DNA from: Zygnema cylindricum
Taxonomy: Eukaryota; Streptophyta; Zygnematophyceae; Zygnematales; Zygnemataceae
Length of the DNA: 64,000 nucleotides
Reading direction: 5' to 3'
Assembly: GCA_037447655.1 (NCBI GenBank)
Contig: JBBHKE010002853.1
Coordinates: forward strand, 354,201-418,200
Position numbers and translations under genes: made by a program. A model generated the notes under the pieces. It made no database searches, was not told where the DNA came from, and was given only the letters and a program-made list of their open reading frames with translations. This document shows, in pieces, positions 8,917 through 19,963 of this stretch (positions are counted from its first letter, which is position 1; each line of letters begins with the position of its first letter).

Positions 8917-8931
8917 GGTTATGGGCCCACC
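8917..8931 (+). other. A1 primer-binding site (initiator tRNA anticodon arm)
   Basis: GGTTATGGGCCCACC lies directly after the LTR end. It is the exact complement of GGUGGGCCCAUAACC, the anticodon arm of plant initiator tRNA-Met as I remember it, and not of the tRNA 3' end. This resembles the half-tRNA priming known for Drosophila copia. The same site follows the LTR of A2 (20992-21006), D (27954-27968), B1 (11314-11327), B2 (47197-47210), F (63662-63676) and, with a mismatch, A5 (60692-60706). Confidence 0.85.
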
Positions 8932-10338
8932 CTCTAGGGTACCCACCTTTAATGGAAATGGCTTTATAAATTGGAAAAGTATGATGACAAGAGCTCTATG
9001 CGAGAAAAGGTTTTGAGGGATAGTGAGTGGACGAGTGGGATGTCCATCAAGTCTTGGCATCCCTCCAGGGTTAAGAGGAGGCAGATTAACCTGGAAAACA
9101 GATCCATCTCGAACGGAGGAGACAAAGGAAGGGGAGGTGGTGGACAAATGAAAGGAGAAGGCGACGACCACACCAATAGCAACTGGTTCGGCATTCATGT
9201 CACCTATTCCGAAGAACGACGAGAATGATACTGTTACTTCGGACTTCAACAATATGGTGGCAAAACACTTCGTTCTCCGCCATCCTACTCAAGGGCTTGC
9301 ATCTCTTCATTTGCAGGTAGAGAGGGCATCCGATCTTTGGGTGGCTCTCATAGAGATGTACCGAAGTTGTACGATTCAACTACAACAGTTGGTTGATCAG
9401 AAAATTAAGGAGTATGTATACAAAGGAGGGAAGATGTTGGATTTTTGCAATGAGTTTGCTACACCTTTTATGGAACTAGAGAGTGCTGGAAAAGTATTTA
9501 TTGAAAAGGAAAAGGTCCATTGTTTACTGATGAAGTTACCCAATGAGTTCAAGAACATAGTCAACCATATGTAGGACTTGGCGGACTCAAGGTGAATATG
9601 GAACTCAGTGGTAGGGATGATTCTCGTTTGGGAGTATACGATTGATATCCGAAGGGGAGGAAACAGCGGGCAAGCCTTAGCAAGTGGGACCGATTCGAGG
9701 AACAAGGATTCTTGGAAACTGGTCAAAAATTACGGAAGGGGGGGGGGGAAGAAAAATCAGACTGACGAGTTCGGACAAAGGGCTCCCAAGGGTTTATGTC
9801 ATTTTTGTAAGAAACCAGGGCACTATATGGCGGAATGCATAAAGCTAACCGAGCTTCGGTTGAAGAAGGGGCAGACCGGTGGAACCCCGAGAGGAAAGAA
9901 AAAGTCCCTTGTGACACAAGTACATGAGGTGGAATCCGAAGACGAGGATGGTAAACTCCTATTGGATGAGGAGTTGGAAGCGACAAACGAAATAGAAATT
10001 CCACGAAAGCAAAAATGTGCTTTCTGTGGATTGAAAAGTGAAGAAGGTTAGATTGTAGATTCAGGTGCCTCCATGCACATGTGTCAGGATAAACACGTGT
10101 TCACTAAGTTAAGAAAGATTTTCAGCGTAGAGATAGAGTACGGAGATGGGAGGATAGTCATTACTACTCTTGTAGGATCAGTAGATCTAAAAGTGTTAGT
10201 AGAAGGAAAGACATCCATAGTTACATTCTCCCATGTATTGTTTATTCCGAAGCTGAACAAAAACCTCATCTCTACGTCTGTATTAGATGATATGGTTTTG
10301 ATACAAGTACTAGGAAAGGAGTCTTTACTGCTAGTTTC
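8921..10338 (+). pseudogene. A1 gag and protease, broken
   Basis: The reading starts MGPPSRVPTFNGNGF at the ATG inside the primer-binding site. The LTR ATG used by A2 is lost here. A gag body follows (about 9197-9570), then a CCHC zinc knuckle (9797-9838, CHFCKKPGHYMAEC), an acidic linker, and the protease motif DSGAS at 10058-10072. Stops interrupt the frame near 9015, 9150, 9572 and 9592, and a TAG replaces the Trp codon before the protease (10049-10051). A further frameshift lies near 10290. The reading continues at 14899 after the B1 insertion. Gag would form the particle and bind RNA; protease would cleave the polyprotein. Confidence 0.85.
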
Positions 10339-11313
10339 TGTTGTTTTGAAAAGTCAGTTTCGTGCGTACGAGACAGTTTGCCAGTAACTGCTAATTGGAT
10401 TTATTATGGAGGTTTGAATAGATTCACGGATTGGGGGAGCGAACGGATTGATATAATTAAAGTGACGTAAAAGACTCATTGAGTGGTGTGAACAAGCTGT
10501 GACAAATGGACGGCGGATCGCGAAGCGATCCGTTGTAAAATAAACTGAATAGGCGCCGCCGGTACGGCGGAGCTGCGACGCAGTTAAGTCAACGTAGCTG
10601 CGACTATTTGTATGATCCGTACGGACAAGCGCAGCCAGCGCAGCTAGCGCAACTGCGGATAATATGACTAGGATAGATCTCGAGTAATGATGATTGTACG
10701 GTAGTGGTAGCTTAGTAGTTGCTTAGTGGTAGCTTGGTTTCTGACATACGAAGAGTACGGTGTAAATATTCTGTACAACAGAGGTTTGTCCTTTTGACTA
10801 GTTAGGTTATTAGAGTAGATACAGTACGGCTGGTATGCCTCCGTACTCTGAGTATAACTTGCAGGACTTAGATTATTTTATGCATCGCAATCAAGTTTAT
10901 CAAAGCAATGGCAAACTGTTTTCTGCATCTTTGACCTGTTGGTGTGATCACTCTGTTTGGTGTTTTCATGTGAAACTTTGTGGAGTTATTCTATGAAATA
11001 AAATATATATGTGTGTGAAGTTTCATTGTATTCCAGTATCTCTGTAAGATTCTGTGAGCAGTCTAAGTGGTTAGTTTGTGAAGCTGTCAGCTGTTTTTGT
11101 GAAACTCTGGAGCCTATATCTTCTAGATGCCTTGGTGGATTTAGCTGTAACTTTGGGAGTTTATAGTGTATGTGATATACCGCTTATTGGTGAAGTTTGA
11201 GGTGATTCTGTTCAGTTTGGAGTAATCTGTGCTGTCTGAAACACAGCTGTTTTTGAGGTAGTCTGTGGGTGTTTCCGTGAGTAATCCATGGCTGAAATAG
11301 GCTATGGACAACA
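10339..11313 (+). repeat. B1 5' LTR
   Basis: A 975-bp LTR begins TGTTGTTTTG and ends GGACAACA. It carries the GCGAAGC hairpin (10514-10532), a short GCGCAGC repeat (near 10627) and the AGGACTTAG motif (near 10862). The gag ATG at 11288 lies 26 bases before the LTR end. It is nearly identical to the 3' LTR, so the insertion is young compared with A1, which it interrupts. Confidence 0.9.
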
Positions 11314-13007
11314 GGTTATGGGCCCACACCCATGGCTACCTATATTTGATGGATCGAATTATCACTACTGGAAGTGTGCGCTTGAGAGCTACTTCGAGAT
11401 GATGGAGCTAATGGATGTGGTGGACGGTACCTTGGCCGAAACATCAAATGACTGGAAAAGGAAAAATCATGAGTGTCTAAGGGTTATCAAGAACTCCTTG
11501 ACTGAGGATTTGGTAATGTCATACCTAAGTTTTAAAAGGGCAACTGAATTATGGAAGACCTTAGAATGTATGTATGCAAAGACGTCTTTATATCATTGAC
11601 TTAGTAGTGTTACCAAAATTGTTGAACACAAGTATGTAGGAGGTAGTATGGAGAAACACTGTATTGACTTACAAGTATTATTTGCAGAAAATGATTTGGC
11701 AGGGGGAAACTTTACAGATGCTCAACAAGCTATCTTGTTAATGAGAAGTCTACCTAAAGAATATAAGAGTGCACTAGATCGATTGACTTTAATTGATAAA
11801 AATGATTGGAGTATAACTGTAGCTAGACGAGTTATTCTAGATGAAGAGGCTAATAGAAAGGTTTTATCAAGTGAAAGGAATATGAAGGAATCTAAGTCTC
11901 AGTTTCAGAAAATTAAAGGTAATAGTGAGTTCAGAGATCGGCCAAAGAATTGTTTTTACTGTAATGATTTAGGACATACCTTCAGGGTATGTCCATCGTA
12001 TAAAAGTGCATGTGTTACAGGGAATTCAGAGATGGATGGGACAACACCTTAGTTCGAACCCCAACAAGAAAGGAATCAAGTGCTTTCATGAGTGAGAGAC
12101 AAGACTCGACAAATTACAAAAGGCATACACCGTGTGTTGACGAATTTATGTATTTACCGACCTTTTGTGGTGGTTGGAATGGAGTACACGAGGAGGTGAC
12201 AGAAAAGGATTTAATGTCTGTCCCTTTTCCCGACGTCAGATTGGTGAGTAACAAAGAGTTAAGGAGGAAGAGTTGTTTGAAGTATGAGAAATTAGAGGAA
12301 GTGAAGGTCACTTGGAAGTGGAAGCCGAAAAATACTTAAACATAAAGACTAATAAACTAAACCCAATTTTTCTAGAAGGACCGGGTGAAGATATGAAGAA
12401 AACTGGAATTAGGAATGAGGTGTATAATGTGGAAACTGGTGGAAGGAGTTATGTTAGCGAAGATAATGTGGTGAAAGACGAAAGAGAGGAGGACACGATT
12501 TCTGTGACCTTATCAGATGACAAATCTGTGGGTGAAAATTGCTTACAAGAAAGTTTGTTAACTACAGCAAGAGGAGTTGGGGGAAGAGATGGACACTTAG
12601 AAGCAGAAACTAGAAGTAAGGTGGCCATGAAAATTAGTGAACTAGGAGAAAAACGAAGAAAAACTGTTCAGAAAATTGGAGTGAGAAAAGAAGTTTGTCG
12701 GATTGAAAAATGTAATAAAAATACAAAAGTTAAAAGAGTGTAGCTGAAAAGAAAAATAATCAAAATTAAAATTTCTCAGATGAAAGAAGTTGATGGAAGT
12801 AGCAAATCTATGAAGAAAAACATAAAGGTGAAACATAAATCTAGTATTTGTGACTGTAAACGAGTAGAAAATTGTGACAGAAATGTAAACTTTCAAACAA
12901 GACAAAAGATCATGAAGAAAACAAAAAGAAGATGTAATATTCAACGGATCAAAGGTAGAAGAAAACATACTCAGAGAGTGATCAAGAAAAGAGAGCGGGA
13001 GAAATGA
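11288..13007 (+). pseudogene. B1 gag-like protein with zinc knuckle and basic tail
   Basis: It starts MAEIGYGQQVMGPHPW in the LTR and crosses the primer-binding site. The gag body has the copia-type pattern FDGSNYHYW and VMSYLSFKRATELWK. A CCHC knuckle lies at 11951-11992 (CFYCNDLGHTFRVC). An acidic region follows (about 12200-12600), then a Lys/Arg-rich tail ending near 13007 (RRKHTQRVIKKREREK). Stops at 11597 and 12741 and frameshifts near 12020 and 12320 break it. The same order in B2 suggests the tail is functional, perhaps in nucleic-acid binding or nuclear entry. No pol domain follows. Confidence 0.85.
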
Positions 13008-13900
13008 TTTTATGGATGATATTTCTGAAGAATGTGAATTTAGAGAAATCTTAGTTTCGGAAAAACTTATTTTACAGGCATGTCTTATAAAGACAACTTT
13101 GTTTGACATTCTATTTGTTTTTGGTTGGACTTTAGATTTGTATTTTTCTTTGTTGAGTTAGTTGAAAAGAAATAAAAAGATTTATTTATGTATTTTTGAA
13201 GACGAAGGAGGTGGTGGAAGCCATGACTTGTTCACGAACGAAAATTTCGGGAGACATGGTAGAACGCAGCGAAAGCAGTGGAGAATCATCAGAAGAAGTT
13301 CGCGTCGCGAACAGCGACGCAGCATAGCGGCGCAGCAAAAGGAGTGGTGCCGTATGACACTTACACGCTGATTATTTTATTCCAGGTACAGGCAACTAAA
13401 CATTCAGGGGTTATGCATTTATGGCGTAAGGGGAGTTTTGCAAGAAGGCAGCAAGCGACTGGGAATTGGCAGAGGGCAGCATGAGCAATGGCGACGTCGG
13501 CAAAGCACTGGTGATGTGGTGTTTTTGCTAAATTTATTGTATGATGAACAGTGGAGGTTGATACAAAATTTTGAATATTTAAATATTTTTTTTATTCTTT
13601 TGTTTATCCATTAGAGTGGAAACATTTGCATACAGCATGGACTAATGAGTCTAAAGCTTTAGGGAAGTGTAGAATTTGAAAGCTTTAGTCTCAGTAGATG
13701 AGGCTATGAGGAGGAAGTTAAAGGTGAAAAAGAGCAGCAGTTAGGACTGCGATGTCAAACTAGCGCAGCGTAGCAGCATAGCAGTACACGCTGCACTTTG
13801 TATTCATACTGCGCTGCGATGTCAAACTAGCGCAGCGTAGCAACATAGCATTACACGCTGCATATTTTTCTGGGTGCACGAAACTAAATTTTCGGGGGAG
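13008..13900 (+). other. B1 non-coding interior with tandem repeat and polypurine tract
   Basis: This is the stretch between the basic tail and the 3' LTR, with no gene. It contains two copies of a 67-bp unit starting CTGCGATGTCAAACTAGCGC (13747 and 13814). It ends with AAATTTTCGGGGGAG, the probable polypurine tract priming plus-strand synthesis, directly before the LTR at 13901. The B2 counterpart ends in the same polypurine tract (near 48925-48938). Confidence 0.75.
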
Positions 13901-14893
13901 TGTTGTTTTGAAAAGTCAGTTTCGTGCGTACGAGACAGTTTGCCCGTAACTGCTAATTGGATTTAATATGGAGGTTTGAATAGATTCACGGATTGGGGGA
14001 GCGAACGGATTGATATAATTAAAGTGACGTAAAAGACTCATTGAGTGGTGTGAACAAGCTGTGACAAATGGACGGCGGATCGCGAAGCGATCCGTTGTAA
14101 AATAAACTGAATAGGCGCCGCCGGTACGGCGGAGCTGCGACGCAGTTAAGTCAACGTAGCTGCGACTATTTGTATGATCCGTACGGACAAGCGCAGCCAG
14201 CGCAGCCAGCGCAGCCAGCGCAGCTAGCGCAGCTGCGAATAATATGACTAGGATAGATCTTGAGTAATGATGATTGTACGGTAGTGGTAGCATAGTAGTT
14301 GCTTAGTGGTAGCTTGGTTTCTGACATACGAAGAGTACGGTGTAAATATTATGTACAACAGAGGTTTGTCCTTTTGACTAGTTAGGTTATTAGAGTAGAT
14401 ACAGTACGGCTGGTATGCCTCCGTACTCTGAGTATAACTTGCAGGACTTAGATTATTTTATGCATCGCAATCAAGTTTATCAAAGCAATGGCAAACTGTT
14501 TTCTGCATCTTTGACCTGTTGGTGTGATCACTCTGTTTGGTGCTTTCATGTGAAACTTTGTGGAGTTATTCTATAATATAGAATATATATGTGTGTGAAG
14601 TTTCATTGTATTCCAGTATCTCTGTAAGATTCTGTGAGCAGTCTAAGTGGTTAGTTTGTGAAGCTGTCAGCTGCTTTTGTGAAACTCTGGAGCCTATATC
14701 TTCTAGATGCCTTGGTGGATTTAGCTGTAACTTTAGGAGTTTATAGTGTATGTGATATACTACTTATTGGTGAAGTTTGAGGTGATTCTGTTCAGTTTGG
14801 AGTAATCTGTGCTGTCTGAAACACAGCTGTTATTGAGGTAGTATGTGGGTGTTTCCGTGAGTAATCCATGGCTGAAATAGGCTATGGACAACA
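13901..14893 (+). repeat. B1 3' LTR
   Basis: A 993-bp LTR starting TGTTGTTTTG and ending GGACAACA. It matches the 5' LTR apart from scattered substitutions and about two extra 10-bp GCGCAGCCA units near 14187. The hairpin lies at 14076-14094. The A1 sequence resumes immediately after the gtttc duplication. Confidence 0.9.
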
Positions 14894-14898
14894 GTTTC

Positions 14899-15603
14899 GA
14901 GGAGGAAGTTTATTTCACTACTGAAAAAGGAAGCCAAGGGATGTTTAGGCTGACTTTAAGCAATGAAAAGAAGAAACTTTATTATGCTGGTGTTCATGAT
15001 ATAATGATGTGGCATAAGAGGCTTGGGCATGTGAATCTAGATAAGTTAAGAGAGATGAAAAAGATGGGAGTGGTGGAAGGGATTCAGTACGGTGGGACTG
15101 AGAATCTAAGTGATTGTAGAGGATGTGCTCAAGGTTAAGCACACAGATTACCCTTTCCCAAAACAACCACCTATAAGGGAGAAAATATTATAGATTTAGT
15201 ACACACAGATATTTGGGGGCCGGCCAAAGTGCAATCACCCGAGGGGAAGAGATTTATAGTGACTATCACTGATGATTGGTCTCGGTATTCCAGTGTGTAT
15301 TTTTTGAAAAACTAGTCAGAAGCTCAAGATTGTTTTAGACAATATAAAGCATGGAGCAAAAAACTCCATGAAACTCCAATCAAGAGAGTAAGGAGTGACA
15401 ATGGTGGAGAGTATACTTCTAACCAGTTTGAGGATTTTTTGAGGGATAATGGAGTCCAACACCAAAAGACAGTTCTAGAATACCCGGAACACAATGGGGT
15501 AGCTGAAAGATTAAATAGGACACTAAGTGATATTGCTAGAAGTATATTGTCGGATAAAAAGATAGAAAAAAGGTTCTGGGCAGAAGCAATGAACTGTGCT
15601 AAT
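14899..15603 (+). pseudogene. A1 pre-integrase and integrase, 5' part
   Basis: It continues A1 after B1 with EEEVYFTTEKGSQGMF, the pre-integrase zinc-binding pattern WHKRLGHV and a C..C pair near 15112-15126. The integrase core follows: VHTDIWGP, TDDWSRY and RSDNGGEY, with the downstream catalytic Glu in HNGVAERLNRT. Stops lie near 15136 and 15312. The frame is cut at 15603 by A2 and resumes at 22053 with YLKNRV. Integrase would insert the cDNA into the genome. Confidence 0.85.
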
Positions 15604-16654
15604 TGAAACTCTGAGACCTCCATAAGTCCTCAGAGTAGACAGCTTCCAAGAAGCCTCTAGGATAATCCTGACCCCTTTGTGTTTCAGCAAAAAATAACTG
15701 CCACCCTGGCAAACAAAAACCTTGATCACCTCCACCCCTGTGAAGGCAAGACTCCCCTGAGTCAGTAGCAAAAAGAATCTCTGAATTTTCTCCCTTGAGC
15801 AGTAAGTTATGGAGGGTCAAAGTTGACCTTTTGTACAGAAGCTCTCTGGGAGAGGGGGTCCTATCTCTAATTTTTTTCTAAGTCCTATCTCTCTCACAGA
15901 CTCTATCTACTGATGTACGGAACCAATCAGAATAGAGTTCCGTACATAAAAGTACATCTGCCGGTGTACTTTACGTAGGGACATTGTACGACATGGCCTA
16001 AATGTCGACACATGTCATATCCGGATTCGGTGCCATAATCTCCAGAGATTCCACGATCCAACGTAATTTCGCCACACGTCATATGATGTGGCGATGGCCA
16101 CAAACCGCCAAAATCTTCCTTTGCGATCTCGCCCCTAATCCCGGCCGTCCGATTAAATTCGGATTTAATCGTAGCCGTAATAAATACATGCGCGGTATTT
16201 GTTTCAATTACGAAACAAATGCGCGGTATTGATTTTTGTCCATACCGTAATTTCGTACATTATATATTACTGGATCTATGTATCCCGTAATCTATTTCAG
16301 TTAAATGATTTATCGCACGTATAATCATTTAAATAAATATCAAACTATATGCTACGTAATACTACGGCTAGACTTAACGGCTAAGGCTACCGGCTATTTC
16401 CTGTCTGCCGGCCGGTAGGTGCAAGGATCAATTCCTGCCGCCGGCACATACCTTTTAAATAAATAAACCCTAACTAATATAAATTTCCCGTAAACCTCAG
16501 GATAGCCTAGGTAGCCATGGCTCTAGCATCCTCTCCAATTTCTCAGTGACTGCGACAAGTTTGAGAGTTGGAGAGAGAAGTTAGAGGTAGACTGCCTCGG
16601 CTTCTTTATTTCTTTTCAGACCTAGAAAATACTTTAAAACCATTAGTTTCTACA
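15604..16654 (-). repeat. A2 3' LTR
   Basis: Next to the polypurine tract (16655-16668, GAAAATAAGGGGAG on the minus strand). It contains the stem-loop (near 16525-16590), the tRNA-like stretch (16370-16446 on the plus strand), two ACCGCGCA boxes around TTTGTTTC/GAAACAAA (near 16190-16230) and the AGGACTTAG motif (near 15878-15886). Confidence 0.9.
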
Positions 16655-16667
16655 CTCCCCTTATTTT

Positions 16668-18463
16668 CTAGTCAATCTTTAATTTCAGACCACACTTCTC
16701 CCTGCAGAAAATTAGCTTAGGGGAAGGCACAAGTTTGGTCATCATATCTGCTACCATCTCACTATCTGGTCTGTACTCTAAACTGATTATTTTGTTTTCT
16801 ACTTTCTCTCTAACAAAGCTGAGTCTGATGTCCATGTGTTTGGCTTTAAAATGATGTTTAGGATTGGCAGAAATAGCGATTGCTGCATGATTATCACAAA
16901 ATATTTTCTGCACACCACTCTTAAGGTGACCAAGCTCACCAAGCAAAGACTTGACCCACATCAATTCTTTTACAGCAGAGCAAGAAGCCATATACTCAGC
17001 CTCCATGGTGGACTGAGCAATAACCTTTTGCTGTTTGCTACTCCAAAAGCAAGCCCATCACCCACATACAATACATATCCAGAAGTGCATCTCCTCATCG
17101 GAGCATCACCATAACTGGCATCACTCCAAGTAGTGATGTCAGTATTCTCCCCACCCAAATGCAACCATAGATCCCTAGTTCCTACCAAATATCTAAGGAC
17201 TCTCTTAGTTGCCTCCCAATCCTTCTTAGTGGGAGCATTTAGACTTCTACTCAGCACTCCTACAGCTGCAGCTAAATCCGGCCGGGTACAATTCATAAAA
17301 TAGATTAGACTTCCCACTACTTGCCTGTAAGGAATAGTCTGCATATACTTCTGTTCATCAGAAGATAATTCCTCGTTTAAGACTATGACTCCTTTTTCCT
17401 CACTCCCCTCACTTCCCTTCTTCAACTCCATTGGAGTTGTACAACTATTAGCTTTATCCATTTGAAATTTTTCAAGCATGTTCCCTATTGCTTCCTTTTG
17501 AGTCAGTTTTATAATTTTCCTTTTTCGGTCTCTCTCTACTTGAATTCCCAAAATATATCTTGCTTCTCCCATATCCTTCATTTCAAATCTCCCCTTAAGA
17601 TCGGTTTTTCAGTTTGTTAATTTTTTCCATTGATTTACTTAATACAAGCAAATCATCAACATAAATTGCAATAAACATCAAACCTTCCTCATCTTCAAAA
17701 ACATAGATTGAGTGATCTGAGCTGATCCGAATATATCCCAGACCGGTAAGAAACTCATCAAGCTTCTTATTCCATTGTCGCAGTGCCTGTTTCAAACCAT
17801 AAAGAGATTTAATCAGCCGGCATACCTTACTCTCCTCTCCTTCCTCCACAAAACCTTCGGGTTGTCGCATGAAGATCTCCTCTTCCAATTCTCCATGCAA
17901 AAAGGCTGTCTTGATGTCCATCTGATGCACTTCCATGTCTTCCGCCGCTGCTAAACTGAGAAGTATGCGGACGGAGGGAAATCTGACCACCAAGGCAAAG
18001 GTTTCCTCGTAGTCAATTCCTTCCTTTTGTGTAAATCCCTTTGCCACTAATCTGGCCTTGTAGCGCTTGATTGTGTTATCTAGGTTCAGTTTAAATTTGA
18101 AAACCCACTTACAACCGATTGGTTTTCGGTTAGGTGGACAGTCCACCAGCTCCCAAGTATCGGCTGCCATGATTGAAGCCATCTCCTCATTGATGCTGTC
18201 TTCCACCGGTTTCTTTCTGGACACGTCATCGCCTCTCCATAAGTCTGAGGTTCATCTTGATGAGATAGTTTTGTTACCTTGTTATTAACCTGTTTTTCTT
18301 GCAGTCTTTTGCTACTTCTCCTTCCCCCCTCAAAATCTGATGCCGGAATAGATGGTTCTCGTGGATTCTTTCGAACAAACTCGGCTTTTCCCCAATCCCT
18401 TGATTCCGAATCAATTTCCACCACGTCTTCCGCTTCGGATAGAGTTGTCACTGGAGTTTCCAC
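16668..18463 (-). pseudogene. A2 reverse transcriptase and RNase H
   Basis: The minus-strand frames read in order: a linker (18463 down), the RT start IGCKWVFKFKLN (near 18115), the MDIKTAFLHGELEEE region, [15 protein letters not shown], and the catalytic YVDDLL (near 17650-17667). Then come the connection region and RNase H, with SDASYGDAP and the MEAEYMA motif (near 17006), ending GLKLKID. Frameshifts near 18200, 17590 and 16990 break the frame. It would copy the element RNA into DNA and degrade the template. Confidence 0.85.
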
Positions 18464-18553
18464 TGCCGAGTCCTTTTCGGTCTGATTTGTACCTGCAAGA
18501 ATGTCATCTTCTCTAAAACATGGATAGCTAGGAAGCTCAAAGTCATCGGAATT

Positions 18554-19963
18554 TTATGACTCAAATCTGATTTTTACTAACTTTGTATATTTGAAGGGAT
18601 CCACAAACTTTCCTTCATCCATTACTACTAGATGCTTTACTAAGATTATATCTTCACTTTTTAGATCATAAACTCTATATCCTTTAACATCCTCATCATA
18701 TCCTAATAAGTATCCCGGTTTTCCTTTAGGATCTAGCTTCCTATTAGACCGATCTGTATCTAGACTGAATACTTGACTGCCGAAAACCTTTAAGTGAGAT
18801 ATGTCTGGTTTCCGGCCTGTCCATCTCTCATAAGGTGTTTGATCTTTTATAGCTGAAGTAAGAACTATATTTTTGAGGTAATTAGCACAGTTCATTGCTT
18901 CTGCCCAAAATCTTTTTCCTATCTTCTTATCTGACAACATACTTCTAGCACTATCACTTAGTGTTCTATTTAACCTTTCAGCTACCCCATTCTGTTCCGG
19001 GTTTTCTGGAACTGTCTTTTGGTGTTGGACCCCATCTTCCCTCAAAAAATCCTCAAACTGGTTAGAAGTATACTCTCCACCATTGTCACTCCTTATTCTC
19101 TTGATTGGAGTTTCATGGAGTTTTTCGCTCCATGCTTTATATTGTCTAAAACAATCTTGAGCTTCGGACTTGTTTTTCAAAAAATACACTCGGGAATACC
19201 GAGACCAATCATCAGTGATAGTCATCATAAATCTCTTCCCACCCGGTGAGGGCACTTTAGCCGGTCCCCAAATATCTGTGTGTACTAGATCTAGAATTTT
19301 TTCTCCCTTATAGGTGGCTGACTTAGGAAAGGGTAATCTGTGTGCTTTACCTTGAGCACATCCATTAGAATCACTTATATCATCACTCTCACTGAACTGA
19401 ATCCCTTCCACCACTCCCATCTTTTTCATCTCTCTTAACTTATCTAGATTCACATGCCCAAGCCTCTTATGCCACATCATAATATCATGAACACCAGCAT
19501 AATAAAGTTTCTTCTTTTCATTTTTTAAGATCAGCCTAAACATCCCATGGCTACCTTTCTCATCAATGAAATAGACATCATCCTCAAAACTAGCAGTAAA
19601 GACTCCTTCCCTAGTGCTAGTAAAAAATCCTTTATCATCTAATACTGATGTAGAGATAAGATTTTTGTTCAGCTCCGGAATAAACAATACATCGGAGAAT
19701 GTTAATATGGATGTCTTTCCTTCTACTAACACTTTTAGATCTACCGATCCTACAAGAGTAGTGGTGACTATCCTCCCATCCCCGTACTCTATCTCTACGG
19801 TGGGAATCTTTCTTATCTTAGTGAACAGGTGTCTATCCTTACACATGTGCATGGAGGCACCTGAATCTACAATCCAGCCTGCTTCACTTTTCAATCCACC
19901 GTAAACACATTTCTGCCTTCGTGGAATTTTGACCTCGTTTTTCGCCTCCAACTCCTCATCCAA
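18554..19963 (-). CDS. A2 protease-integrase open frame (469 codons)
   Basis: This is the longest open frame in the window. The protease motif WIVDSGASMHMC has its catalytic Asp at about residue 33. The pre-integrase motif WHKRLGHVNLDKLREM lies near residue 165, with a CAQGKAHRLPF segment about 40 residues later. The integrase core carries HTDIWGP, TDDWSRY, SDNGGEY and EQNGVAERLNRT, consistent with a D,D-35-E triad. The C-terminal GKPGYLLGYDEDVKGYRVY segment is typical of copia integrases. The frame begins within the gag-pol linker, so the start shown is not a true initiation codon. Confidence 0.9.
   Translation of the reverse strand: MDEELEAKNEVKIPRRQKCVYGGLKSEAGWIVDSGASMHMCKDRHLFTKIRKIPTVEIEYGDGRIVTTTLVGSVDLKVLVEGKTSILTFSDVLFIPELNKNLISTSVLDDKGFFTSTREGVFTASFEDDVYFIDEKGSHGMFRLILKNEKKKLYYAGVHDIMMWHKRLGHVNLDKLREMKKMGVVEGIQFSESDDISDSNGCAQGKAHRLPFPKSATYKGEKILDLVHTDIWGPAKVPSPGGKRFMMTITDDWSRYSRVYFLKNKSEAQDCFRQYKAWSEKLHETPIKRIRSDNGGEYTSNQFEDFLREDGVQHQKTVPENPEQNGVAERLNRTLSDSARSMLSDKKIGKRFWAEAMNCANYLKNIVLTSAIKDQTPYERWTGRKPDISHLKVFGSQVFSLDTDRSNRKLDPKGKPGYLLGYDEDVKGYRVYDLKSEDIILVKHLVVMDEGKFVDPFKYTKLVKIRFES

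Larger units (their letters stand above)
10339..14893 (+). mobile_element. gag-only LTR element B1, complete insertion
   Basis: Two LTRs (10339-11313 and 13901-14893) bound a 2.6-kb interior, and the 5-bp duplication gtttc flanks the unit (10334-10338 and 14894-14898). The interior has a primer-binding site, a gag-like gene, a basic tail, a non-coding stretch and a polypurine tract ending CGGGGGAG. No protease, integrase, reverse transcriptase or RNase H motif is present. Element B2 has the same content, so the lack of pol is a family trait. This fits the non-autonomous TR-GAG class, which would depend on enzymes from a complete relative. Confidence 0.9.

Noticed and set aside
8917-8931. Primer-binding site for a tRNA 3' end
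   Set aside because: No TGG-starting match to a tRNA 3' end follows any LTR here. The conserved sequence matches the anticodon arm instead.
18554-19963. A working autonomous copia element (A2)
   Set aside because: The protease-integrase frame is open, but gag and RT/RNase H have frameshifts, and the zinc knuckle has a Gly to Arg change.
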